Source: Meandrina meandrites
Taxonomy: Eukaryota; Cnidaria; Anthozoa; Scleractinia; Meandrinidae
Direction of reading: 5' to 3'
Assembly: GCA_963693305.1 (NCBI GenBank)
Contig: OY855913.1
Location: forward strand, 16,331,484 to 16,395,483
DNA length: 64,000 nucleotides
Shown here: positions 22,967 to 34,140 of the stretch, piece by piece
Layout: every line of letters starts with the position of its first letter
How positions within the stretch are numbered: the first letter of the stretch is position 1
Position numbers and translations under genes: made by a program
Notes under the pieces: model-generated
Databases searched by the model: none
Told to the model about the DNA's origin: nothing
What the model saw: the letters and a program-made list of their open reading frames with translations, nothing else

Positions 22967-23908
22967 TTAGCTCGATGAACAGCAAAGTACTTGTCTCATT
23001 GTGTCCCTCACTACTTGTCTCACTTCGTCTATCTTCCAACAGTAAAGAATAGGGTTTAATGACGAGTTTAAGTACACTAAAGTATATGTATAACGCCAAG
23101 CGAGAAAAACAGACGTAGTTAATCCCCTATTAGCCACCAAAGCCATCGTTACACCATCGGGCAGATAACAAGCGACTAACGTCAGTTGCAACCACAGCGC
23201 AGTGGAAACTGCCTTCCTGTATCGCGCTATGTTCAGTGGATTTATTTGGTTCGGTTGTTGAGCTTGGTCTTGCACTTGATTTTGACGATGACGCGAACTG
23301 AGAGTGACGAAAACTTTTGTATAAGAGTAAATGGAGGTGACTAGACACAGCGATATAACTATAATGGTGTAAAATATTGTTATAAGGCCATTCCAAAAGT
23401 GCATTATTGAAAAGGCAGTGCACACAGCCCAGAACGTAATAAGGATCACGTAGGTTCGTTTCAAAGTTAGAACTTGTTTATATCTCAGCCCCAACAACAG
23501 GGCGAGAAGTCTGTCCACGCTTATCGCAGTCATTGTCAACAAAGACACTCCGCAGAAAATAGGATCTGCTATTATACGTGGTATTAATACGTAACGACAC
23601 ATACTCCAATGTTCATTCACTACAGACATCAAATAGGTAACATAGAGAGGCTCTGAAATTAGACCAACACAGAGATCGGTTGTCGCAAGGCTTCGAAGCA
23701 ACAGCTTGGACGGCGGATGAAGTGAAGATTCCTTGCGAAGAGCGGCTAGGATCAGAGTATTCCCAAAAAATGCAGTTATGGACAGAAAAATGTTTAAAAC
23801 GAAAAGAAATGTGAGTTGGCCGTGTGTTCCAGTAGTTAAACCTGTCGAGCACAACAGTTGCTCGATAGTTTTCTGCTTTCCATCTCCAGAAATGTTTGCT
23901 GTCGCCAT
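22967..23908 (-). CDS. Class A GPCR 1 (rhodopsin family, intronless)
   Basis: A single-exon frame of 313 aa has seven hydrophobic segments. Class A landmarks are visible: Asn50 in GNTLIL (helix 1), Asp78 in TTDLC (helix 2), Cys104 before helix 3, DRL at 132-134 in place of DRY, Trp160 (helix 4), CYLP at 247-250 and NPILY at 285-289, then a short tail ending CCSSS that could be palmitoylated. The second extracellular loop is short and lacks an obvious partner cysteine, as in melanocortin- and adenosine-like receptors. The ligand is unknown. An N-terminal ANIS sequon suggests glycosylation. It is expected to act at the plasma membrane through G proteins. It belongs to a local cluster whose members share upstream DNA. 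Confidence 0.92.
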   Translation of the reverse strand: MATANISGDGKQKTIEQLLCSTGLTTGTHGQLTFLFVLNIFLSITAFFGNTLILAALRKESSLHPPSKLLLRSLATTDLCVGLISEPLYVTYLMSVVNEHWSMCRYVLIPRIIADPIFCGVSLLTMTAISVDRLLALLLGLRYKQVLTLKRTYVILITFWAVCTAFSIMHFWNGLITIFYTIIVISLCLVTSIYSYTKVFVTLSSRHRQNQVQDQAQQPNQINPLNIARYRKAVSTALWLQLTLVACYLPDGVTMALVANRGLTTSVFLAWRYTYTLVYLNSSLNPILYCWKIDEVRQVVRDTMRQVLCCSSS

Positions 23909-24242
23909 TACTGTAATTTACTGTAATGTGATTGACTCTCTGGGTAGTTTATGTGCAAGCTGGAGTGTTTTGATCAAGATTCTGTAACTGTTACTGAAAT
24001 TTCTAGCTGCTTTGCAATAACGAATTAAAGCTAAGCACCTGCTTAATGCTTTACATTGCGTTTAAGCCATGAATTATTTATTTGCAAAAACAATTCATCA
24101 AGCCGAGCAGATGGTTTTACTCGCAATAAATGACTGTAAGTTTTACAAGGTAGAAGTATCTGATAATAAGCACTGAACATTTGATAATGAACAGTGAAGT
24201 AAGGGCAAAACTACACTAAATTTATAGTCCAAGTTTAAGATA

Positions 24243-25440
24243 CGAGGCTAAGCTTTCTTTTCAATTTTAGGGCATCCACCGGTTATCCTTAATTATTTCT
24301 CCCCTCACTCCGTCAACGAAAAGTAAAATGTCATTCTTTCAGTTCTTTTTTAGACAACCAGATGATGTTGAAACAAATAGTGGGGCGGGTGCTGATATTA
24401 AATATTTCAGAAATAGAACAGTTACGTTTAAAGAAATATCATCCCTAAGCAATTCATCCTGCTCAAACCGGAGATAATCGCTGACCATGATGGGCCACGT
24501 GTATCTACCAGTTTACAAGGCCTAATTACCTCTAAGATTGATTTCCCGTTATATGGGTTCAGCGAGCAACTAAAAACAGTTCTTTTAAAATTCTCTGTCT
24601 TGTGACATTCTACGTTGACGTGGTGTCGATCGAGTCGTTGTCACTGTTGTCCTTTTTGCTTTTGGATAGCTTGAAACTTCCAGTTGTTAATTTCATCTTT
24701 AAAATTGTAAATTTTAAGAGTTTCGTCATGCAAGGCTTCTCTGAATGATCCTATTCAGTAGAAAGGAAAGAGATCGTCATTTCATTTTTTCGAGAAGGGA
24801 CTAAAGTACTTTTAGAAAATGGAAAAGTTTTTAAAACTTTCTTTGCACTTGCGGACTTTTGTTAACTGCCAATCGGAAATTCACGTTACTGGCGGTGGAA
24901 TATTAATTTATATAATTTGCCAAGACGAAACGGTTGAATGGTTAATTTGGTCGGGAATATTACTGTGGATTTTCTCAAGTAATTTATTTTAATTCTTTTA
25001 TAAAATTGACAAATGTACCTTGAATGTTGTTAGCATGCCTCGAGGAAAGAAGAGAATGTGATCGATGGCGTTTCTAAATAAGAAGTGCATGTTAGAAAAA
25101 TGTCCGTGTCTTTAAAATACACAACACCACCACTTTTTATGCAGACTCTCGCAAGTTGTGTTGACAACTTTCCTTTCATTTTATTCTGGCTGCCAAATAG
25201 GTCCTTGTTGTTGAACCCAAAATTAAAGCAGAGGAAACGTATAAGTGGACATCTGCTTTAATATTTACATTTGCGAATAATTAGAAATTCTAAAGAAACT
25301 GCTTCCCGTGTTGGCAACGTACATTATGGGCTTTATTTGAGAAATAAAAGTAACAAGTACGCCTGGCTTTGTGAGCATGTTAATTTCTCTGAATTTTTCA
25401 ATTACGCTTCGAAACTAAATGGTAGAAATTAATCATATCC
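24243..25440. repeat. Duplicated upstream block of the GPCR units, copy 1
   Basis: This DNA upstream of GPCR 1 matches 28258-29350 upstream of GPCR 3 over most of its length. A core of about 330 bp (about 25010-25335, with ATGCCTCGAGGAAAGAAGAG and GATCGATGGCGTTTCTAAA) has further copies at about 29049-29370, 29780-30100 and 32410-32770. No long frame is conserved between copies, so it looks like duplicated non-coding DNA. Confidence 0.75.
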
Positions 25441-25544
25441 CACCTTTCTAGAATATTAATTTCTTAATTTCTTTAATTTCTTTAATTATTAATTTTTTTA
25501 ATTTCTTTCTTAATTTCTTTCTTTCTTATTAATTTCGAATACGA

Positions 25545-25790
25545 CCAACACAGAGACCAGCTGTTGCAAGGCTACGAAGTAACAGCTTGGACGGCGGATG
25601 AAGTGCAGACTCCTTGCGAAGAGCAGCTAGGATCAGAGCATTTCCAAGAAATGCAGTAATGGAGAAAAAAAATGTTCAAAACTGAAATAAATGTCAACTG
25701 GCCGTGTATTGCAGTAGTTAAACCTGCTGAGCACACAAGCTGTTCAAATGTTTCCTGCTTTCCATCTCCAGCAAAATTTGCTGTCGCCAT
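25545..25790 (-). pseudogene. GPCR pseudogene, N-terminal fragment
   Basis: The copy begins MATANFAGDGKQETFEQL like GPCR 1 and matches it through helix 1 into helix 2. An extra A in a run of A residues near 25665 shifts the frame inside helix 1. Homology ends after LCVG near 25545, where TTAATTTCTTTC-rich low-complexity DNA starts. The normal upstream region (25790-26060) is retained. Confidence 0.85.
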
Positions 25791-26060
25791 TAGTTTGTTT
25801 TGATTAAAAGTATTCTAGCGTGTTTGCAATATTGAGCAATCGAAAGGTTAGCGCCTGTTTAGTGTTTAATATTGTGTTAGCCATGTATTATTAATTTGGG
25901 AAAAACAACTCATCTTGGCAAGCCAGGTTTTACTCCCAAAGAATGACTGAACTTTTTACAAGGGGAGAAGTACCTGTTCTTTTTTCATTTGATAATAAAT
26001 GTCAAAATAAGGGCAACACTATACTGAATTTATAGTCCAACTTTAAGGTCCGAACTAAGC

Positions 26061-26975
26061 TTACTTTTTAATTTCAGCAAGATTTTATATCATCTTATGG
26101 TTTTGAAAAATCTAAATTTTTTAACAACTTCACGTTCTCAAATTTATAAACTACATAATCTACGTATGATAACACGTCGTACCATCATCTTAGCTTAATC
26201 TTTCAAGTTGCAATCCATTTCCATCCTAGCCATCCGCAGCCATAGACGTTTGTTAACAGTTTCAGTGCTCTAATATTTTGGTTGTTCAAGAATCTGTTAA
26301 AATCCGTGACAAAGCCCCTTTATTGAATTGCGAAAGCTTTAATTGTTCTCAATCTTGTACTCGTAAAGCTATCTAATGGTCACTATTAGAAAATGCATTA
26401 GCGAACAGGCTAAGTTTTTCAAGAAAACTTCATATAATTGAATGTTTAAAAATATCTTCAGTTTTTAAATATTCGTTGAATTTTGGATTAAATACTGCTG
26501 AAGAAAAATTATGGAAAATCTAAAACGTCGACTAAAATGGGAGAAAAACTCGAATCGTTTAATATAAAAATCAAGTCATATTTCGTTTTATCACAGATAT
26601 GATAAGATTACTAAATATACACATTCTTTGAACAAGAAAAGCCTTTATAAAAAAATTGGCATTGCTCGCCATTCTCCACTCAAATATAAAGTACGACCTC
26701 TCGGCTTGCTGGCAGCGTTTTGAATAGCCTAGGTTGCCTTAGTTTTCCTTACTTATCTAAACTCTCTTGTTCATTCCCTTGACTCATGCAGTTCTCGAGA
26801 AGAAAAATAGAAATATTTAAAATTATTAACAAGCCTTTAAAACTTTCTTTTTTACAACAATATAAGTTTTACAGAGTAAATCTCGCCCATATTTAAGGAC
26901 ATCACTGGGAAAATCTTATTAACCGTTAACTATTGCTTTTATTTTTTTCTAAGGGATGATATAAGTCGACAAAGG
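26061..26975. other. Intergenic spacer 3' of GPCR 3
   Basis: About 900 bp of AT-rich DNA lie between the upstream region of the 25545-25790 pseudogene and the stop codon of GPCR 3. Nothing recognisable is seen in it. Confidence 0.5.
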
Positions 26976-27896
26976 CTAACTCGATGAACAGCAAGGCAGT
27001 TGTCTGATTGTGTCTTTCACTGCTTCTCTCACTTCGTCTATCTTCCAACAGTAAAGAATCGGATTCAATGACGAGTTCAAGAAAACTAAAGTAGTTGTAA
27101 ACTGGAAAGTCTGATAAACATATAGAGTTAGTCCACTATTATATACGAAAGCCATCGATATACCCTGGGGCAGGTAACAAGCGACTAACGTCAGCTGTAA
27201 CCACAGTGCACTGTTCACTGCCTTTCTGTATCGCGCTATGTTCAGTGGATTTGTTTGATTCGGTTGTTGTAGGCCTTGTAGTTGATTTTGAACTTGATTT
27301 TGATGATGACGAAGTTTGAGGAAAATCTTTGTGTAAGAGAAAATGGAGGTTACGAGACACAGTAATACAGTTATGATAATATAGCACATGATTATAACGA
27401 CATTTAAAAGGTACATTTTTGAAAAGACTGGGTTTATAACCCAAAAGGTAATAACGATCATATAGGTACGTTTCAAAGTTACAACTTGTCTGTATCTCAG
27501 CCCCAACAACAGGGCGAGAAGTCTGTCCACGCTTATTGCAGTCAGTGTCAACAGAGACACTCCACAGAAAATAGGGTCTATTATACTACGTGCTGTTAAA
27601 ACGTAACGACAGATATTCCAATGTTCGTTCACTACAGACATCAAATTGGTAACAAAGAGAGGTTCTGAAATAAGACCAACACAGAGATCAGTTATTGCAA
27701 GGCTACGAAGCAACAGTTTGGACGGCGGATGAAGTGAAGACTCCTTCCGAAGAGCGGCTAGGATCAGAGTATTCCCAAGAAATGCAGTAATGGACAGTAA
27801 AACGTTGAAAACTGAAAGAAACGTGAGCTGGTCGTGTACTGTAGAAGTTAAACCTGCTGAGCACGCCAATTGTTCAATTTGTCTTCTGTTTTCCAT
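26976..27896 (-). CDS. Class A GPCR 3 (rhodopsin family, intronless)
   Basis: A single-exon frame of 306 aa is closely related to GPCR 1: [45 protein letters not shown] and a CCSSS tail are all present. The start differs. The ancestral ATG of GPCR 1 is ATA here, and a one-base insertion after ATAGCGACAGAAAACATTTC would break that frame. The frame used starts at an ATG 26 nt further in (MENRRQIEQL) and rejoins the family sequence at IEQL. The N-terminal sequon of GPCR 1 is lost as a result. Ligand unknown. Confidence 0.9.
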   Translation of the reverse strand: MENRRQIEQLACSAGLTSTVHDQLTFLSVFNVLLSITAFLGNTLILAALRKESSLHPPSKLLLRSLAITDLCVGLISEPLFVTNLMSVVNEHWNICRYVLTARSIIDPIFCGVSLLTLTAISVDRLLALLLGLRYRQVVTLKRTYMIVITFWVINPVFSKMYLLNVVIIMCYIIITVLLCLVTSIFSYTKIFLKLRHHQNQVQNQLQGLQQPNQTNPLNIARYRKAVNSALWLQLTLVACYLPQGISMAFVYNSGLTLYVYQTFQFTTTLVFLNSSLNPILYCWKIDEVREAVKDTIRQLPCCSSS

Positions 27897-28257
27897 CTCC
27901 AGAAATGTTTTCTGTCGCTATTACTCCATAATATGATCGATCTCGGTAGTGTATCCTCAAGGTGGAATGTTTTGATCAAAATCCTCTAACTGTCACTGAA
28001 GCATCTAGCTGCTTCGCGAAAACGAACGATGTAAAGCTAAGCGACTGATTAATATCTTATATTGGATCAAGCCATGAATTTTTTATTTGAAAAAAAAAAT
28101 TCAAAAAGCCGAGCAGATGGTTTACTCCCAAAGAATGAGTGTATTTTTACAAGTAGAAGTATCTGATAATAAACATCGAACATTGGATATTAAACTGAAC
28201 ATCGAAGTAAGGGAAAAACTACACTGAAAAATGTATAATCCAACTTTAAGCTCAGTC

Positions 28258-30200
28258 CGAGGATTGGGTTACTTTTCAATTTCAGGGCATATTTTATAAA
28301 TTGTGAAAATATACCGGTTACCCTTAATTATATCACCCCTCACTCCGTCAACAAAAAAATAAACTTTCATTTCTTTTTAGATAAATAGATGCTGACTAAA
28401 CAAATAGTGATTTGCGTGCTATGACATTTCAAAATAGAACAGTTATATTTGAAGAAACATCATCTCTAGGCGCTTCATTCTGCTCAAGCCGGAGATAATT
28501 GCCGACCATGATGGACCACTAGGATCTACCGTAGACTTTACCTGGCAAGTATCTCCAACATTGATTTCCTGTTGTATGGGCTAGACGAGGAACTGGAAAC
28601 AATTCGCGTGACATTCTACGTTGACATGGTCTCGAAACGTTGTGCTTTAGCTTTTTGATACTTTAAAACTTCCAGATTTTTATTATATTTAATCTTTTAA
28701 ATTGTAAATTTTAAGAGTTTCGTCCTGTAAGGTTTCTCTGAATGATCCTGTTGAGTAAGAAGGAAAGAGGTCGTCACTTTATTTTTTCGAAAATCTATTA
28801 CCAGCAGATGACTAAAGTAGTTTTAGACTTTAAAACTCGAAAATGTATTAAAATTGTGCTTGTACCGCGGAAGTTTCTTCTGTACAAACAGATATCTTGT
28901 TACTTAATAACTAACGGTCAACAATTACAACTGCCTATCGAAAAACGGTGGAATATTAATTTATATAATTTGCCAAGACAAAACGGTCGAATTTTAATTT
29001 GGTCGGGGAATACTACTGCGGATTTTTTCAAGTTATTATTGTTTTTATAAAATGACAAATGTATTTGCATGAATGTTGCTAGTATGCCTCGAGAAAAGGA
29101 GAGAATGTGGTCGATAACGTTTGTAAATAAAAGCAGTCAGACGAACTGTCCGTGTTTAATATGTACCACCATCACTTCTTATGCAGACTGCCACAAGATA
29201 ATTTTTTTGTAACTGACAACTTTCCTTTCCTTTCATTCAGGCTAACAAACAGGTCCTCGTTTCGGAACCCAAAATTAGTGCAGAGGAAACGCATAACTGG
29301 ACATGTGCTTTAATATTTACATTTGCGAGCACAATTATAGAAATTCTAAAGAAACTGCTTCCTACGTTGACGTGCTGTCGAGTTGTTGGCCTTTTGTTTT
29401 TGAATACCTTAATACTTCCAGATTTTTATTTCATCTTTTGAATTTTAAATTTTAAGAGTTTCGTCCCGTAAGGCTTTTCTGAATGATCCTGTTGAGTAGA
29501 AAGGAAAGAGGTCGTCATGTTTTTTTTTTCGACAATTGATTACTAACAAGTGACTAAAGCAGTTTAAACTTTAAGACGTACGGCAACACGTCTTCAAATA
29601 GTCATTGCATCGCGGACGTTTGTTCTGGTGAAACGAATATCTTGTTGTTTAATTAAACAATGACAACTTCCAATCTTAACGTTAATGGTGGAATTTTAAT
29701 TTATTTAATTTGTCAAGACAAAACGTTTGAATGGTTGATTTGGTCGGGGAATGATACTGCGGATTTTCTCAAGTAATTATTGCTTACATGAATTGACAAA
29801 TGTATCTTGAAGGAAAGAAGAGAATGTGATCGATGGCGTTTCTAAATAAAGTCTGTCAGGCGAATACGCAACACCGCCACTTTTTATGCAGAATGTCACA
29901 AGCTGTGTTTTTTTCTCCAACTGACTACTTCCCTTTCCTTTCCTTCAAGCTGACAAACAGGTTCTCGTTTCTGAACCCAAAATTAGCGCAGAGGAAACGC
30001 ATAACTGGACATGTTGCTTCAATTGATTAGCGAACAATTAGAAATTCTAAAGAAACTGCTTCCTGTGTGCTAGCAACTTACATTAATGGGCTTCATTAGA
30101 CAAATATATGTAAGGATATCGAATAGAACTGATTTTGTAAGCATGTTAATTTATTTGAATTTTTTAATTACGCTTCAAAACCTATTGGTGAAACTAAATC
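28258..30200. repeat. Duplicated upstream block of the GPCR units, copies 2 and 3
   Basis: Two tandem copies of the same non-coding block lie upstream of GPCR 3. About 28258-29350 matches most of 24243-25440. About 29350-30150 repeats the second half (TTCCAGATTTTTATT, GGTGGAAT..TTAAT, ATTTGGTCGGGGAAT, AGAAGAGAATGTGATCGATGG). Short frames here (for example 28742-29050) are not conserved between copies. Confidence 0.7.
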
Positions 30201-30270
30201 CCTGTTCTAGATAACAAAGCTCCCTTGACATATAAAACTAATAAATCCAATTATTTTGCGGTCACTATAC

Positions 30271-32399
30271 CAGGGTAGTAACAAGGTATATGGGATCAGG
30301 GATCAAAGGCCTGTAAAGGGGTGGGATCTGGATCAGCGGTGTTTTTCATGGAGTCAGGGATCAAGCTGTCCCAGGTGACAATGCAAATTATAAAATGCGC
30401 TTTTACAGGGAAGTTTAGAGCTTTTTTGCTATTTTGAGATTTTATGGCTTATTTCAAACAGTATGGTTTATTTCTAGCATGTGAAGGCATTCGGATTCTT
30501 GACCGGACAGTACTGGCTAGTCACGCAATCGTTGATAACTTTCCAGGATTTTACAGCGTTGCATTCTCGCTGCATGCATGACGCTTTTAACATTAACGTG
30601 TCAATGATCACGTTGGCCCATTACGCGCTGGTCTATGTCAGAGCCTGGCATACGCCTACGCGACGGAGAGAGATCAGATAAATTTCGTTGATTTTCAATG
30701 GAAAAACAAAAAGAAGAAGGACGATCGCTTTCAATGACGGTTAAGTGATGTTAGTTGTGATTTACAGCTTTTCGTGCTTGTTAAAATATGCAAAATATTT
30801 CATTTTTGGCCAAATGTAATTTTATGAACTTACAACTTTCCAGATCATGTTCTCGTCACTCAAAGTTAAGACACTCATCGAGCAGATAAGTACAATTCTT
30901 GGATGTGTTTTAGCAATGACTTCGTATTTTGTGACCATAAGATAGTAGAACACACGAAATCGTTTGTGACAATAGTGGAGCGTCAGCAAGGCGAGAGTTG
31001 AATGTAGATGGTGAGACGTAGTTTGAATTATTCCAGGACCTTTCAGTTATTTGGTGACGTAAAGAGGGAAGAGGAGTGGGTCCCCAATAACGAATCGCGC
31101 GCCTATTTTCCTTCAAGTCACCAATCACGTATAACAAATTGAGACCATTTCACGAACCACATATTTGATATTCACAATTAAAGAAAATGAGCTTTGACTG
31201 ATTACGAAATTCGCGTGGCATTTTAATTCAATAGCCTAGTCAGTGCCTTAGTGGCAAGACTTGTCCAATTTGATTTTACTACCGTTAATTGATTTACGAG
31301 AAATAATTTTAGCTGGAACTGCATCATACTGGACTGGCAATAGTCACGGATTACGGCCAAATCCATGAAACAGCCATGGGGATGAAGAAGGTATTAATCT
31401 TTACCATCATTGAAACAAGGATGTTGAGCCAAAGCTAAATAGTCAGCGATATGGAAACGTTTTAATGATGTTTTCGCCCTATGGGACGTTGACTGACAAA
31501 CAAGAAATAGATTTATTGCTTGAATAAGGAAACAGTTTCCAACCAACAATAAGATTTACAGCTGAAATCTCAGTGAAGGAAATCCCATTCCCAGACACCG
31601 TTGTATATAAAAGAAAACGATTCCAAAAGGAAGCTTTCCTTGCCATTGCCGAAAACTCTCAACAAGCCAACTGAAGCGTTTCAGTATGTACACATTAGAC
31701 CTCTTGTCAAAACTCGGCGTCAAACGAGGTTTCATTAGCCAAAGGCCAGAGGCTAATCCGCACAAATTCCTTGGTAAAGTTCGAGATAAGTGGGTAGTGG
31801 ATGATGGGTGCACAGCTACGATTCTTTAATTTCTCTTCTTCAGGTATAAACAAGCCAATAAACAAGTGCAGCCCAAGATATGAAATGGCTGCGGTTATTT
31901 TAGTCTATTTGCATTGCACATTATAATTGACAAATATAAAGATCGAAGATCTTTGTATATCTTACTAAAATTTCATGAATCAGGCGTATCACGCCCATTT
32001 GTTTATTATGAAGAGGCCCTTATTTTAGGCGTTGATCGTGAAACGTTAAAAAACTGAATAGGAGAAGTGGTAGCCAAGATCGGGTTGCTGATTCAGGAAA
32101 AAACACAATGCTTTGTATAATTATAATAAAGAAACACGAGGAACGATATTCTGTATTTTTATGATGTTGTTTATAATAGTAAAGGTAAACAGCTTGATCG
32201 TGCGCTGGCGCGAATGTTGTCAATAATGATTATGATGAAATCGACGTCGAGGCAAAATTATAAAGAGGGAATCTTGTGGGATCGAAATATTTTTGCGGGA
32301 TCAGGGATCAAAATTTCCATCTCCTTTGGGATCAGGGATCAAAATTTTGGGTAAAAAAATGGGATCAGCTATGAAAAAATATACCTCGTTACGACCCTG
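30271..32399. mobile_element. 2.1-kb TIR element containing a Penelope-like RT scrap
   Basis: The left end CAGGGTAGTAACAAGG and the complement of the right end, CAGGGTCGTAACGAGG, form inverted repeats of about 21 bp with two mismatches. Inside each end lie GGGATCAGGGATCAAA-type repeats (30287-30370 and 32270-32390). It splits off a further copy of the GPCR upstream block (32410-32770). No transposase frame is seen. CAGGG ends suggest a hAT-like element, but no clear 8-bp TSD was found. Confidence 0.65.
31540..31815 (+). pseudogene. Penelope-like reverse transcriptase remnant
   Basis: Plus-strand codons read TIRFTAEISVKEIPFPDTVVYK, then RFQKEAFLAI, then after a frame change KLGVKRGFI..RPEA. 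These are motifs of the C-terminal RT region of Penelope-like elements (FTAE-S-EI-FLDT-VYK and GVK-GFI-GEA). Stops and at least one frameshift break the frame. It lies inside the 30271-32399 TIR element. Confidence 0.6.
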
Positions 32400-32409
32400 A
32401 ATTAGCGCT

Positions 32410-32770
32410 TTTATAAATTGACAAATGTATCTTGAATGTTGTTAGTATGCCTCGAGGAAAGAAGAGAATGCGATCGATGGCGTTTCTAAATGAAAACTAC
32501 ATGTTCGGAAAAATTGTCTGTGTTTTGAAAATAAAACACCACCACCGTTTATGCAGACTGTCACAAGTTGTGTTTTTTCTCCAACTGACAACTTTCCTTT
32601 CCTTTCCTTTCCGATACAGGCTGACAAACAGGTCCTTGTTTCGAACCAAAAATTAACGTAAAGAAAACGTATAAGTGGACATTTGCTTTAATATTAACAT
32701 TTCCGAACCATTAGAAATTCTAAAGAAACTGCTTCCCGTGTTGGCAACTTACATTAATGGGCTTTATTTT
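32410..32770. repeat. Duplicated upstream block of the GPCR units, copy 4
   Basis: The core block reappears here (TTGACAAATGTATCTTGAATG, GCCTCGAGGAAAGAAGAG, GAAACTGCTTCCCGTGTTGG, ending near ATGGGCTTTATT). It starts right after the right end of the 2.1-kb TIR element. Confidence 0.75.
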
Positions 32771-32794
32771 AGGCTTTATTAGTTACTAGACACA

Positions 32795-32925
32795 GAGATA
32801 CAAGTCCGGAAATAGCCCATTTTCTTTAAAGTGCCGGAATTATCTTCGCAGAATTTAACATTCATAGTCAAGCCTTTAAAAGCGGCCCCCTCCTTAGCTG
32901 AAGATCTGGATCCGCCAATGTACGG
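32795..32925 (-). mobile_element. Partial MITE of the GGCGGATCCAG family
   Basis: The sequence from CCGGAAATAGCCC to CTGGATCCGCCAATG is the complement of the interior and left end of the complete copy at 42949-43109. One terminus is missing or degenerate. Confidence 0.6.
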
Positions 32926-33365
32926 TAGTTATTAAAACAAATTTGAATAGACAATGTGTCGTTTAAACAGCAGGTGACAATTTTCCTTTAATATTTTTAA
33001 TTAAAACTTGAATCTTTGGACAATTCACCTAAAGTAGAAACCATATGATCAATATAGAGATGAGAATAAAGCAAATTTTCCCGCTGTCCTTTTTCAAGGC
33101 TATTTGAAGGTAACAGTGTTGAATTGTACCGCTGTTACAACACTTCCTTCTTCGCTATCTTATTAGCGTTCTTTTCTCGACGGTTGATTGACACCTAGAC
33201 ACATCAAATTTATGACTTGTATTAATTACAATTGATCTCTTTGCAATTCCATTGTCTAACCTACAGTACACGCCTTTCTAAATTATATTTTTGTCAAATT
33301 CACTTTTTTCTTTTGAATAAAGTTTGCAGATAATGAAAAACAGCTTTTTATATACGACAATATTT

Positions 33366-34112
33366 TAGGTATACATACATACATACATACTTTATTTGAT
33401 AAGTAGGTTGAGTAAAAGGCAGCCAAAGGGCTGATGTGGACCTACTATCCTAAAAATTAAGAATTACATTTATAAAAGTTACATTTATAAATTTCGAACT
33501 AGTATATACAAATAAGTCAGAATTAACTAATACTAACTAAGAAAAGAAATTTACATACATCATCAAATAATAAATGTAAAATTTTAAAAATATATAAAAT
33601 CATCTTTTTTGTTAGCGACTACTGTTGCCCCCTTGCCAAATGAGAAATTGTCTATAATTTTAACATGTTTACGTAAAATTTGTTTAAAAGAATAAGAATT
33701 ATCTGGTACTTTAACCAATCTATTTACAAAATTCCAGATTACAGGACCTCTGTATTGTAGGGTGTTTCTGTCAGTCTCTGATTTAAATCTAATGATGTTA
33801 AATTGGTTAGGAGCACGAGAAGATCTAGAAGTTACTCGTTTAGAAAACAGTTCACATATTGATTGGGTCGTTGTTTCATAATATACTTTGTGCATAAGTA
33901 ACAGTACGGATTTTTTATAGAAGTAGGAGATGGGCAGCCAATCGGATTTCATCAGACATGTGTCATCTGCCATTGTTGAATTAAGGTTATTCACAATACG
34001 AGCTGCTCTTGCATGAATATGTTGTAGAGAGTTCAGTGCAGAAGGAGAACAATTTCCCCATACCGAGATTCCATACGTTACACTGGGAATGAAGCTATAC
34101 TTGGTACTAAGG
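33366..34112 (-). mobile_element. 5'-truncated LINE remnant with (CATA)n tail
   Basis: A minus-strand frame from about 34112 to 33587 reads the C-terminal region of a LINE RT: SVTYGISVWGN, ARAARIV, SDWLPISYFY, then TLQYRGPVIWN. A 3' UTR of about 190 bp follows and ends in CATACATACATACATA at 33370-33390. It belongs to a different family from the LINE at 19858-21112. It stops about 30 bp short of the GPCR 4 stop codon. Confidence 0.82.
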
Positions 34113-34140
34113 AATAATAAATCTATAACTCAACGATGAA

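Noticed and set aside
28742..29050. 102-codon plus-strand frame in the GPCR upstream block
   Set aside because: The same block is duplicated at 24780-25030 and 29500-29800, where the frame is broken, so it is not conserved coding sequence.
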